Source: Gallionellales bacterium UBA7399
Lineage (GTDB): Bacteria; Pseudomonadota; Gammaproteobacteria; Burkholderiales; Gallionellaceae
Assembly (NCBI GenBank): GCA_002470125.1
Contig: DKNB01000007.1
Span: 1-11,505 of the forward strand
Direction of reading: 5' to 3'
Length of the DNA stretch: 11,505 nt
Made by a program: the position numbers and the translations under genes
Shown: positions 1 to 7,849 of the stretch, piece by piece
Layout: the number at the start of each line of letters is the position of its first letter
How positions within the stretch are numbered: position 1 is the first letter of the stretch
Notes under the pieces: generated by a model
What the model saw: only the letters and a program-made list of their open reading frames with translations
Databases searched by the model: none
Told to the model about the DNA's origin: nothing

Positions 1-1701
1 AAGTCGGTGAGTCCACATGACAGCCTGGGTTCCAACCTCGCGGTGCAGGTTAAAAATAATAGTGTGATGCGTGTGCTCCCTATTGAAAATGAAGAGCTCA
101 ATGAGTGCTGGCTTTCCGATAGGGATCGCTTCAGCTATGAGGGGTTAAATTCAAGCGAGCGACTAACCAAGCCGATGATCAAGCAAAACGGTCGATGGCT
201 AGAGGTTGACTGGCAGATCGCCCTAGAGTACGTGTCCAATGGATTGCGTCAAATCTCTCGGGAGTCTGGCCCAGAAAGCGTAGGCGCTTTGGCCACACCC
301 AGCTCCACACTCGAGGAGCTTTACCTGCTTCAGAAATTAATGCGTGGATTGGGCAGCAATAACATTGATTTTCGTTTAAGGCAGTCTGACTTTAGTGCCG
401 ACGGCAAGCAGGGTGGCGCACCCTGGCTGGGTATGGCCGTGGCAGACATTAACCGCGTCGATCGCTTCCTGATAGTGGGCAGCTTCTTGCGTAAAGATCA
501 CCCGCTCTTGGCGTCGCGTGTGCGTCAGGCGGTCAAAAAAGGTGCGCAGGTTAATGTGATACACGTCGCCGATGACGACCTGCTGATGCCAGTGATCCAC
601 AAGGAGATCGTCCGCCCGAATGAAATGGTTACGGTGTTAGCGCAAGTACTGAAGGCGCTAGCCACAAACAAGCAGGTGGCGCTAGATGCGAGTGTTCAAC
701 AGCTGGTGCAGTCTGTAACGCCATCAGCGAAGGCGCAGGCGATGGCCGACAGCCTTGCTAGTGGCGAGCGCGTCGCCGTGCTCTTCGGAAACCTGGCGCA
801 ACAACATCCTCAGACATCGCAGTTGCAACTGCTGGCGCAGCACGTTGCCACACTTTGTGGTGCGACATTTGGATTTTTTGGTGAGGCCGCCAACAGTGTA
901 GGCGGCCACCTGGCGAAGGCGGTGCCATTCGCTGGTACCACACAGGGCATGAGCGCTGCCGCGATGCTGGCCGCGCCGCGCAAGGCCTACGTGCTACTGA
1001 ACGTCGAGGCGGAACTGGACACCTATAACCCACAGCAGGCAATGGCTGCCATGGGCACCGCAGACATGGTCGTGGCATTAAGTGCCTACAAGCATCACGC
1101 CACTGAGTACGCTGATGTGTTATTGCCGATTGCTCCATTCACTGAAACCTCCGGCACCTTTGTCAACACAGAGGGGCGAGTGCAGAGTTTCAAGGGGGCG
1201 GTGAAGCCACTAGGTGAAGCGCGTCCCGCGTGGAAGGCCTTGCGTGTGCTGGGCAACCTGCTTGATATTGCTGGCTTTGATTACGAGAGCAGTGAGGCGG
1301 TACGTGATGAGGTCCTTGCTGGCGTTGATGTGTCGAGCAAGCTGAACAACACCCTAAAGGGTGTAACGGCGCAGGCCTCAACAGCCAGTAGCGCCACTGG
1401 CTTGCAGCGTGTCAGCGATGTACCGATTTACGTTTCTGATGCCATTGTACGTCGCGCCACCTCACTGCAAAAAACACACGACGCTGCCGCTCCCTGTGCC
1501 TTTGTGCATAGTGCGGAGCTACAGAGGCTTAATCTTAGATCGGGTGAGACTGTTAAATTGACACAGGGACAAGGTAGCGCGCAACTGTCTGTTGGATCGG
1601 ATGACAGCCTGCCCCACGGAGTTGTGTGGGTAGCCGCCGGCCACGCCCTGACGGCAAGCCTGGGCGCGATGTTTGGTGAAATCACAATGGAACGCGCATG
1701 A
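1..1701 (+). CDS. nuoG: NADH-quinone oxidoreductase subunit G, 3' part (start outside window)
   Basis: This is the large iron-sulfur subunit of the complex I peripheral arm, which passes electrons from the NADH side towards NuoI. The reading frame is open from base 1, so the gene begins upstream. About 566 residues are visible, and the family's N-terminal [2Fe-2S]/[4Fe-4S] part (roughly 200 residues) is missing. The visible part is the molybdopterin-oxidoreductase-like domain, which in complex I carries no molybdenum cofactor. It opens with SVSPHDSLGSN, which I align from memory to the E. coli segment SICQQCSIGCN. Three of the four N7 cluster cysteines are replaced (fragment residues S4, D7, S11) and only C36 (ECWLSD) remains. 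Family-like blocks follow, such as PFTETSGTFVNTEGRVQ. The stop overlaps the nuoH start (ATGA), which suggests translational coupling. An upstream GTG at 7 is an internal valine, not a start. Confidence 0.96.
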   Translation, partial: KSVSPHDSLGSNLAVQVKNNSVMRVLPIENEELNECWLSDRDRFSYEGLNSSERLTKPMIKQNGRWLEVDWQIALEYVSNGLRQISRESGPESVGALATPSSTLEELYLLQKLMRGLGSNNIDFRLRQSDFSADGKQGGAPWLGMAVADINRVDRFLIVGSFLRKDHPLLASRVRQAVKKGAQVNVIHVADDDLLMPVIHKEIVRPNEMVTVLAQVLKALATNKQVALDASVQQLVQSVTPSAKAQAMADSLASGERVAVLFGNLAQQHPQTSQLQLLAQHVATLCGATFGFFGEAANSVGGHLAKAVPFAGTTQGMSAAAMLAAPRKAYVLLNVEAELDTYNPQQAMAAMGTADMVVALSAYKHHATEYADVLLPIAPFTETSGTFVNTEGRVQSFKGAVKPLGEARPAWKALRVLGNLLDIAGFDYESSEAVRDEVLAGVDVSSKLNNTLKGVTAQASTASSATGLQRVSDVPIYVSDAIVRRATSLQKTHDAAAPCAFVHSAELQRLNLRSGETVKLTQGQGSAQLSVGSDDSLPHGVVWVAAGHALTASLGAMFGEITMERA

Positions 1702-2738
1702 TGGAACTACTCCAGTACCTAGAAAACCTTCTTGGTAGCGCATGGCTTCCAATTTGGACGTTGGTAAAAATACTGGTCATCGTCGTGCCAATTATGCTGA
1801 CGGTAGCCTACCTGACCCTTGCAGAACGCAAGGTAATTGGCTACATGCAGGTACGCATTGGTCCCAACCGGGTTGGCTACTTTGGGTTGCTGCAGCCACT
1901 CGCTGACGGACTCAAGCTGCTACTCAAAGAGATCATCATCCCATCTGGCTCGAACAAATTCCTATTCGTGAGCGCCCCCATTCTTGCCTTAACGCCTGCC
2001 CTGGCGGCCTGGGCGGTAGTGCCATTTTCGGATGGCATGGTCCTAGCTAATCTCAATGCAGGCCTGCTATATATTCTGGCGATGACCTCGCTTGGTGTGT
2101 ACGGGATCATCATCGCGGGCTGGGCATCTAATTCAAAGTACGCGTTCCTGGGCTCGTTACGATCAGCCGCGCAGATTGTTTCATACGAAATTCCGATGGG
2201 CTTTGCCCTGGTGTGCGTGCTGATGGTGTCACAGAGCATGAATCTCGGCGATATTGTGCTGGGTCAAAAGAGTGACGTCGGTCTTTTTGGTTGGTACTTT
2301 ATCCCCCTGTTCCCGATGTTTGTGGTGTACTTTATTTCGGGCGTAGCGGAGACAAATCGATCCCCATTTGACATGGCAGAAGGGGAGTCCGAGATTGTCG
2401 CTGGCTTCCACGTAGAGTACTCCGGCATGGCTTTCGCGCTGTTCTTCTTGGCCGAATACGCCAACATGATCCTGATCGCGATACTCACCGCCATCATGTT
2501 TCTGGGAGGCTGGCTGCCACCGTTCGACATCGCCCCATTTAACTTGTTGCCGGGAATATTCTGGCTGCTGGCCAAGACGTCATTCATCCTGTTCTTGTTC
2601 TTATGGTTTCGCGCCACCTTCCCACGCTATCGTTACGATCAGCTGATGCGCCTGGGCTGGAAGGTGTTTATTCCACTAACGCTGGTTTGGGTGGTGGTGA
2701 TCGGCGCCTGGATGCAAACTCCTTACTGGCTATGGTGA
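1698..2738 (+). CDS. nuoH: NADH-quinone oxidoreductase subunit H
   Basis: NuoH (ND1 homologue) is the membrane subunit that forms much of the quinone-binding chamber and joins the peripheral arm to the membrane arm. The 346-residue product has about eight hydrophobic segments and normal family length. Diagnostic blocks are ERKVIGYMQVRIGPNRVG at residues 43-60, SYEIPMG near 162-168, the acidic quinone-side loop AETNRSPFDMAEGESE at 217-232 followed by GFHVEYSG, and ATFPRYRYDQLMRLGWK at 306-322. Two adjacent ATG codons (1698 and 1701) could each be the start; the first overlaps the nuoG stop by 4 bases and the second by 1 base. The gene ends with two in-frame stops in a row (TGA TAG). nuoI follows after 19 bp. 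Confidence 0.98.
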   Translation: MMELLQYLENLLGSAWLPIWTLVKILVIVVPIMLTVAYLTLAERKVIGYMQVRIGPNRVGYFGLLQPLADGLKLLLKEIIIPSGSNKFLFVSAPILALTPALAAWAVVPFSDGMVLANLNAGLLYILAMTSLGVYGIIIAGWASNSKYAFLGSLRSAAQIVSYEIPMGFALVCVLMVSQSMNLGDIVLGQKSDVGLFGWYFIPLFPMFVVYFISGVAETNRSPFDMAEGESEIVAGFHVEYSGMAFALFFLAEYANMILIAILTAIMFLGGWLPPFDIAPFNLLPGIFWLLAKTSFILFLFLWFRATFPRYRYDQLMRLGWKVFIPLTLVWVVVIGAWMQTPYWLW

Positions 2739-2757
2739 TAGCCAAGGACACACAGAC

Positions 2758-3246
2758 ATGAAAATAATTGTTAAATTTTTAAAGACCTTCCTGCTGCTGG
2801 AGCTGGTGAAGGGCATGGCCTTAACCGGCAGGCACTTCTTTGCGCGCAAGATTACCGTGCAGTTCCCAGAGGAGAAGACGCCACAGGGGTTCCGCTTTAG
2901 GGGTCTGCACGCGTTGCGTCGCTATGACAACGGCGAAGAACGATGCATTGGATGCAAGTTGTGCGAGGCGGTGTGCCCGGCGCTGGCCATCAACATAGAG
3001 ACCGAGGAGCGGGCCGACGGAACACGCCGTACCACACGATACGACATCGATCTGGTTAAGTGCATATTCTGTGGGCTGTGTGAAGAGTCCTGCCCGGTGG
3101 ATGCCATCGTAGAGACTCGCATCTTGGAGTACCACGGCGAGAAGCGAAGCGACCTCTACTACACCAAGTCGATGTTACTGGCGGTGGGTGAGAAGCATGA
3201 GAAGCAGATATCCAAGGATAGGGCGTCAGATTCCAGGTATCGCTAG
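2758..3246 (+). CDS. nuoI: NADH-quinone oxidoreductase subunit I, 8Fe ferredoxin type
   Basis: NuoI (TYKY homologue) carries clusters N6a and N6b, which hand electrons to N2 near the quinone site. The product is 162 residues, the length usual in betaproteobacteria and close to mature mitochondrial TYKY; E. coli NuoI is longer, about 180. Two complete [4Fe-4S] motifs are visible: C63-x2-C66-x2-C69-x3-C73-P and C102-x2-C105-x2-C108-x3-C112-P. The amphipathic N-terminus (KFLKTFLLLELVKGMALT) matches the membrane-surface helix of the family. The C-terminal block VETRILEYHGEKRSDLYYTK is also typical. An AAGGA at 2744-2748 lies 9 bases before the ATG and supports this start. A 50-bp spacer separates the gene from nuoJ. 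Confidence 0.98.
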   Translation: MKIIVKFLKTFLLLELVKGMALTGRHFFARKITVQFPEEKTPQGFRFRGLHALRRYDNGEERCIGCKLCEAVCPALAINIETEERADGTRRTTRYDIDLVKCIFCGLCEESCPVDAIVETRILEYHGEKRSDLYYTKSMLLAVGEKHEKQISKDRASDSRYR

Positions 3247-3296
3247 TTAAGGCAGGCGGCCTGTATGGTTGTGTAGGTAGTTAAGGACTTTAGACT

Positions 3297-3908
3297 ATGT
3301 TAATTGGCTTCGACACATTGGTTTTTTATACGTTCGCTGTGATCACAGTACTGGCAGGACTGAGCGTGATCACTGCGCGCAATCCAGTGCACGCCGCCCT
3401 GTTCCTGGTGCTGGCCTTTTGTAGTGCGGCCGGTGTGTGGATCCTGCTAGAGGCGGAGTTTCTCGCCATCACCTTGGTGCTGGTGTACGTCGGCGCGGTA
3501 ATGGTTCTATTCTTATTTGTAGTCATGATGTTAGATATTAATATTGAGAAGTTACGTGAAGGATTTTGGCGTTGGTTTCCGTTCGGTGGAGTGCTGGCCG
3601 CCATCATGGTGGGGCAGATGATATGGGTTTTGGGCAGCCGCCAGACCTCTGAGACCGGCGCGCAGGTTCTCAAACATAGCGCCAGCTATAGCAATACGAA
3701 GGAACTCGGGCGTCTGATCTACGTTGATTACGTGTATCCATTTGAGCTGGCAGCGGTGCTGCTGCTGGTGGCGATTGTGGCTGCCATTGCGCTGACATTG
3801 CGTCGTCGCAAGAGTGTGAAGTCGCAGGACCCGGCTAAGCAGGTTTTGGTGCAGAAATCGGACCGTATTCGCATTGTGTCTGGGGTCGGTAAGCACGGGA
3901 CAGAATAA
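3297..3908 (+). CDS. nuoJ: NADH-quinone oxidoreductase subunit J
   Basis: NuoJ (ND6 homologue) is a small membrane-arm subunit between the quinone module (NuoH) and the first channel units. The 203-residue product has five likely membrane helices. The first four lie within roughly residues 5-25, 30-50, 55-78 and 92-112, and the last at about 147-168. The conserved third-helix block LVYVGAVMVLFLFVVMMLDI (62-81) corresponds to the pi-bulge helix implicated in coupling quinone chemistry to proton movement. The charged tail after RRRKSVK (170-176) is cytoplasmic-looking and poorly conserved in the family. AAGGA at 3283-3287 lies 9 bases before the ATG. The spacers on both sides of this gene are 50 bp. 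Confidence 0.97.
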   Translation: MLIGFDTLVFYTFAVITVLAGLSVITARNPVHAALFLVLAFCSAAGVWILLEAEFLAITLVLVYVGAVMVLFLFVVMMLDINIEKLREGFWRWFPFGGVLAAIMVGQMIWVLGSRQTSETGAQVLKHSASYSNTKELGRLIYVDYVYPFELAAVLLLVAIVAAIALTLRRRKSVKSQDPAKQVLVQKSDRIRIVSGVGKHGTE

Positions 3909-3958
3909 ATAACGACGTTGTCTGTCATGGTTGCATAAAGATTCGATAAGGGAAGCGT

Positions 3959-4270
3959 ATGTTGAACGTGAGTTTGTCACATTACCTGGTGCTCGGAGCC
4001 ATCCTATTCGCCATTGGCGTGGTGGGTATTTTTCTGAATCGCAAGAATATCATCGTGCTGCTGATGTCGATCGAGCTGATGCTGCTCGCGGTCAACACCA
4101 ATTTCGTTGCTTTCTCGCATTACCTGAATGATGTGTCCGGACAGATATTCGTGTTCTTTATCCTGACCGTGGCCGCGGCCGAGGCCGCCATTGGCTTGGC
4201 GATCCTGATAGTACTGTTCCGCAACCTACGTACGATTAACGTAGATGATCTGGGTAGCCTGAAAGGGTAA
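3959..4270 (+). CDS. nuoK: NADH-quinone oxidoreductase subunit K
   Basis: NuoK (ND4L homologue) is a three-helix membrane subunit forming part of the fourth proton pathway with NuoJ. The product is 103 residues (family about 100-102). The two membrane glutamates known to matter in E. coli (E36 and E72) correspond to E39 (LLMSIELMLLAVN) and E75 (TVAAAEAAIGLAI). The ATG at 3959 is preceded by a purine-rich AAGGGA at 3948-3953, 5 bases away. An in-frame GTG at 3968 would give a 100-residue protein starting at SLSHYLVLGA, but the ribosome-site spacing favours the ATG. nuoL begins only 8 bp after the stop. Confidence 0.97.
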   Translation: MLNVSLSHYLVLGAILFAIGVVGIFLNRKNIIVLLMSIELMLLAVNTNFVAFSHYLNDVSGQIFVFFILTVAAAEAAIGLAILIVLFRNLRTINVDDLGSLKG

Positions 4271-4278
4271 CGGCGAAA

Positions 4279-6312
4279 ATGATTGCTATGGAAAATTTAT
4301 ACTTGCTGGTCCCCTTGGCACCCTTGGCCGGCGCCATGATTGCTGGCCTGTTTGGCGGACTTCTGGGGCGTACATGGACGCACCGCGTCACCATCCTCCT
4401 GGTGGCCATTTCCTTCTGCGCCTCGCTGCTTATCTTTGAGGATGTCATGGCGGGGCACACATTTAATGGCACGGTGTACCAGTGGATGCTCTTGAGTGGC
4501 ACCCACTTAGAGGTCGGCTTTATGATTGACAGCCTGACCGTGATGATGCTCCTGGTGGTGACCTTCGTGTCGCTGATGGTGCACGTGTACACCATAGGCT
4601 ACATGGCAGAGGATGCAGGCTACCAGCGCTTCTTTAGTTACATCTCGCTGTTTACGTTCTCCATGCTGATGCTGGTGATGTCCAATAACTTCCTCCAGCT
4701 TTTCTTTGGGTGGGAGGCGGTCGGCCTGGTGTCCTACCTGCTGATTGGTTTTTGGTACACGCGCCCGACGGCAATTTACGCCAACCTTAAGGCCTTCTTG
4801 GTTAATCGCGTGGGAGACTTTGGCTTCCTGTTGGGTATTGGTTTAATTTTGATGGTGTTCGGCACCCTGGATTATGTCGCGGTGTTTGCCAACTCTCATT
4901 ATCACGTCAATGAAATAGCACCCATTCCAGGCGTGTCGTGGAACGTGATTAGCGCTATCTGCATTCTCTTGTTTATTGGTGCGATGGGAAAGTCTGCGCA
5001 GTTCCCGCTCCACGTTTGGCTCCCGGACTCCATGGAAGGCCCAACCCCGATTTCTGCACTTATTCATGCCGCGACTATGGTTACCGCGGGGATCTTCATG
5101 GTGGCGCGCATGTCGCCACTGTTCGAGCTGTCCGACACCGCGCTGTCCTTTGTGATGGTGATTGGCGCCATTACCGCTTTGTTCATGGGATTTCTCGGTA
5201 TTATTCAGAACGACATCAAGCGTGTGGTGGCCTACTCGACGTTGTCACAGCTGGGTTACATGACCGTTGCGCTAGGCGCCTCCGCCTACTCGGTGGCAAT
5301 CTTTCACCTCATGACGCACGCCTTCTTTAAGGCGCTACTATTCCTTGCCGCTGGTTCGGTCATCATTGCCATGCACCACGTTCAGGACATCCGTCAGATG
5401 GGCGGGTTGCGTAAGTACATGCCAATCACCTGGATAACCTTTCTGGTCGGCTCCTTGGCGTTAATTGGTACCCCGTTCTTATCTGGATTCTATTCCAAGG
5501 ACAGCATCATCGAAGCGGTGGCCCTGTCGCACCTGCCTGGCTCTGGCTTTGCCTACTTTGCGGTGGTTGCCGGCGTCTTTGTGACTGCCTTCTACTCTTT
5601 CCGCCTGTACTTCCTGGTGTTTCATGGCGAGGAGCGTTTTGGAGTGGCCCACCACGCCCACGATAAGCATGACGCATCGCCCGCCGATAGTCACACCACT
5701 CACGACGAGGCTCACGGCTTAGCCCCCGGTCAAAAGCCACACGAGACCCCGTGGGTGGTTTGGTTGCCCCTGGTGCTGCTCGCCATCCCATCGATCGGTA
5801 TCGGCTACCTTACCGTTGAACCCATGCTGTTCGGTGATTACTTCAAGAATGTGATTGCCATAAACCATGAGCTGCACCCATCCATGGAAGAGCTGAGGCA
5901 CGAGTTTCATGGCGCCTGGGAGATGGCGATACACGGACTGATGTCCCTCCCATTCTGGTTGGCGTTGGCTGGCGTGGTGACGGCGTGGGTGCTCTACCTA
6001 AAGCTGACTCACATCCCGGGGCTCATCAAGCAGAGATTTAATTTCCTGTACGTGCTGCTAGATAACAAGTACTACTTCGACCGCTTCAATGACTGGTTCT
6101 TTGCCTCTGGCGCCCGCAAGATGAGTAAGACCCTGTGGAACTTTGGTGACATCAAGCTGATCGATGGGTTGGCGGTAAATGGCAGCGCACGCTTGGTTGG
6201 CAGGCTCTCTGATTTGTTGCGTCGCGTGCAGACTGGCTACATTTATCACTATGCATTCTCCATGATCATTGGGGTGTTTCTGCTGCTTACGATGCGCACC
6301 TGGTTTGAATAA
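4279..6312 (+). CDS. nuoL: NADH-quinone oxidoreductase subunit L
   Basis: NuoL (ND5 homologue) is the distal antiporter-like proton channel of the membrane arm, and its C-terminal lateral helix runs along NuoM and NuoN. The 677-residue product is slightly longer than E. coli NuoL (613). The expected proton-path residues are present: E146 (FGWEAVGLVS), K238 (GAMGKSAQFPLHVWLPD), K351 (THAFFKALLFLAAGS) and K407 (FLSGFYSKDSI). Extra length includes a histidine-rich hydrophilic loop at residues 449-488, with nine His. The C-terminal anchor (GYIYHYAFSMIIGVFLLL) is intact. Two starts are possible. ATG 4279 has AGGG about 10-12 bases upstream, while ATG 4288 gives the more family-like MENLYLLVPLAPL but sits about 20 bases from that site. 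I keep 4279 with modest confidence in the exact start. Confidence 0.97.
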   Translation: MIAMENLYLLVPLAPLAGAMIAGLFGGLLGRTWTHRVTILLVAISFCASLLIFEDVMAGHTFNGTVYQWMLLSGTHLEVGFMIDSLTVMMLLVVTFVSLMVHVYTIGYMAEDAGYQRFFSYISLFTFSMLMLVMSNNFLQLFFGWEAVGLVSYLLIGFWYTRPTAIYANLKAFLVNRVGDFGFLLGIGLILMVFGTLDYVAVFANSHYHVNEIAPIPGVSWNVISAICILLFIGAMGKSAQFPLHVWLPDSMEGPTPISALIHAATMVTAGIFMVARMSPLFELSDTALSFVMVIGAITALFMGFLGIIQNDIKRVVAYSTLSQLGYMTVALGASAYSVAIFHLMTHAFFKALLFLAAGSVIIAMHHVQDIRQMGGLRKYMPITWITFLVGSLALIGTPFLSGFYSKDSIIEAVALSHLPGSGFAYFAVVAGVFVTAFYSFRLYFLVFHGEERFGVAHHAHDKHDASPADSHTTHDEAHGLAPGQKPHETPWVVWLPLVLLAIPSIGIGYLTVEPMLFGDYFKNVIAINHELHPSMEELRHEFHGAWEMAIHGLMSLPFWLALAGVVTAWVLYLKLTHIPGLIKQRFNFLYVLLDNKYYFDRFNDWFFASGARKMSKTLWNFGDIKLIDGLAVNGSARLVGRLSDLLRRVQTGYIYHYAFSMIIGVFLLLTMRTWFE

Positions 6313-6342
6313 CGTAGCACTTGAGATACTGAAGGAACGAGT

Positions 6343-7827
6343 ATGATTTTTGAATTTCCATTGCTGAGCCTTGCCGTATGGCTGCCAATTTTGTTTGGCG
6401 TGCTTGTCCTTGCAACGGGCAACGATCGCAATGCCTCGCTGGCTCGCATCATCGCACTGGTTGGTGCGGTGCTTGGATTCCTGGTTACCATTCCGCTGTA
6501 TGTTGATTTTGATAAGGCGCAAACCGCCATGCAGTTTGTTGAGCTGCAGGATTGGATCCCTTATTACAACATCCACTATCACCTAGGGGTGGACGGCATC
6601 TCTGTACTATTTGTTCTGCTGAACAGTTTCTTTACCCCGTTGGTTGTGATTGCCGGCTGGAAAGTTATTGAGAAGCGTGTAGCCCAGTACATGGCCGCAT
6701 TCCTGATTATGTCTGGTCTGGTTAATGGTGTGTTCGTCTCTCTCGATGCGGTGCTGTTCTATGTGTTTTGGGAGGCCATGCTGATTCCGATGTTTATTAT
6801 CATCGGTGTATGGGGCGGCTCAAATCGTGTGTACGCGGCGATCAAGTTTTTTCTGTATACGTTCCTCGGCTCGGTGCTGATGTTGATAGCGTTGCTGTAC
6901 CTGCATATTCAATCTGGGGGCAGTTTCTCGATCCTAGATTTTCACAAGATGCCCATCCCGATGACCGCACAGGTGCTCGTGTTTATTGCATTCTTTATGG
7001 CGTTTTCGGTAAAGGTGCCAATGTTCCCGGTGCACACCTGGCTTCCCGATGCCCACGTAGAGGCTCCTACCGGCGGCTCGGTCGTGCTGGCGGCAATTTT
7101 ATTGAAGGTGGGGGCGTACGGATTTATTCGCTTCTCTATGCCAATCGTGCCAGATGCTAGTCATTACTTAGCCGGCGTGATGATCGCGCTGTCCTTGATC
7201 GCGGTGGTGTATATCGGATTGGTTGCGCTGACTCAGACCGACATGAAAAAGCTGGTGGCGTATTCCTCTATCTCTCACATGGGCTTTGTCACACTCGGAT
7301 TTTTTATTTTTAACGCCTATGGCATGGAGGGGGCATTGATTCAGATGCTTTCGCACGGCTTTGTGTCGGGCGCACTGTTCTTGTGTATAGGCGTGTTATA
7401 CGATCGCATGCACACACGTAACATCGCTGACTACGGTGGCGTGGCTAGCAAAATGCCAGTGTTTGCTGCATTTTTTGTGCTGTTCGCGATGGCAAATGTG
7501 GGTCTGCCTGGGACCAGCGGCTTTGTGGGTGAGTTCATGGTAATCATGGGCACGATCAAGACTAACTTCTGGTACGCCTTTATGGCCGCCAGCATATTGA
7601 TCTTCGGTGCGGCGTACACGTTGTGGATGGTGAAGCGAGTGATCTTCGGTGCGGTGACCAACCAGAACGTCGAACGATTGACCGACATTACTTTGCGCGA
7701 GAAGCTGGTGCTGACGATCTTGGCGCTGTCGGTCATGGGTATGGGGCTTTACCCACTACCATTCACCGAAATTATGCACACATCCGTGAATGACCTGTTG
7801 ACGCACGTCTCTCACTCCAAGTTATAA
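6343..7827 (+). CDS. nuoM: NADH-quinone oxidoreductase subunit M
   Basis: NuoM (ND4 homologue) is the middle antiporter-like proton channel. The 494-residue product matches the family length. Catalytic-path residues by position and context are E144 (FYVFWEAMLIPMF), K224 (FSVKVPMFPVHTWLPD), K255 (AAILLKVGAYGF) and E397 (GTSGFVGEFMV). These correspond to E. coli E144, K234, K265 and E407. The terminal glutamate in helix 12, in place of a lysine, is the usual NuoM signature and separates it from NuoL and NuoN. AAGGA at 6332-6336 lies 6 bases before the ATG. The gap from nuoL is 30 bp, and nuoN follows after 22 bp. Confidence 0.98.
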   Translation: MIFEFPLLSLAVWLPILFGVLVLATGNDRNASLARIIALVGAVLGFLVTIPLYVDFDKAQTAMQFVELQDWIPYYNIHYHLGVDGISVLFVLLNSFFTPLVVIAGWKVIEKRVAQYMAAFLIMSGLVNGVFVSLDAVLFYVFWEAMLIPMFIIIGVWGGSNRVYAAIKFFLYTFLGSVLMLIALLYLHIQSGGSFSILDFHKMPIPMTAQVLVFIAFFMAFSVKVPMFPVHTWLPDAHVEAPTGGSVVLAAILLKVGAYGFIRFSMPIVPDASHYLAGVMIALSLIAVVYIGLVALTQTDMKKLVAYSSISHMGFVTLGFFIFNAYGMEGALIQMLSHGFVSGALFLCIGVLYDRMHTRNIADYGGVASKMPVFAAFFVLFAMANVGLPGTSGFVGEFMVIMGTIKTNFWYAFMAASILIFGAAYTLWMVKRVIFGAVTNQNVERLTDITLREKLVLTILALSVMGMGLYPLPFTEIMHTSVNDLLTHVSHSKL

Positions 7828-7849
7828 GTTAACGGTATTTGAGGAATTT

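Noticed and set aside
758..1138. 126-codon minus-strand open frame inside nuoG, and similar antisense frames within nuoH, J, L, M and N
   Set aside because: All lie wholly or mostly within conserved + strand genes, and their Arg/Pro/His-rich translations are typical of shadow frames.
3244..3286. Direct repeat TAGTTAAGG (3244-3252 and 3278-3286) around the nuoI-nuoJ spacer
   Set aside because: Nine bases that include a stop codon and a ribosome-site-like AAGG can recur by chance; nothing suggests an insertion or deletion footprint.
3931..4131. 66-codon + strand open frame overlapping the start of nuoK
   Set aside because: It is out of frame with nuoK, starts at a TTG without a ribosome site, and has no family-like sequence.
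6058..6582. 174-codon open frame on the minus strand across the nuoL/nuoM junction
   Set aside because: It is antisense to two well-conserved genes, its protein shows no recognisable family feature, and no promoter or ribosome site supports it; it reflects codon bias of the + strand genes.
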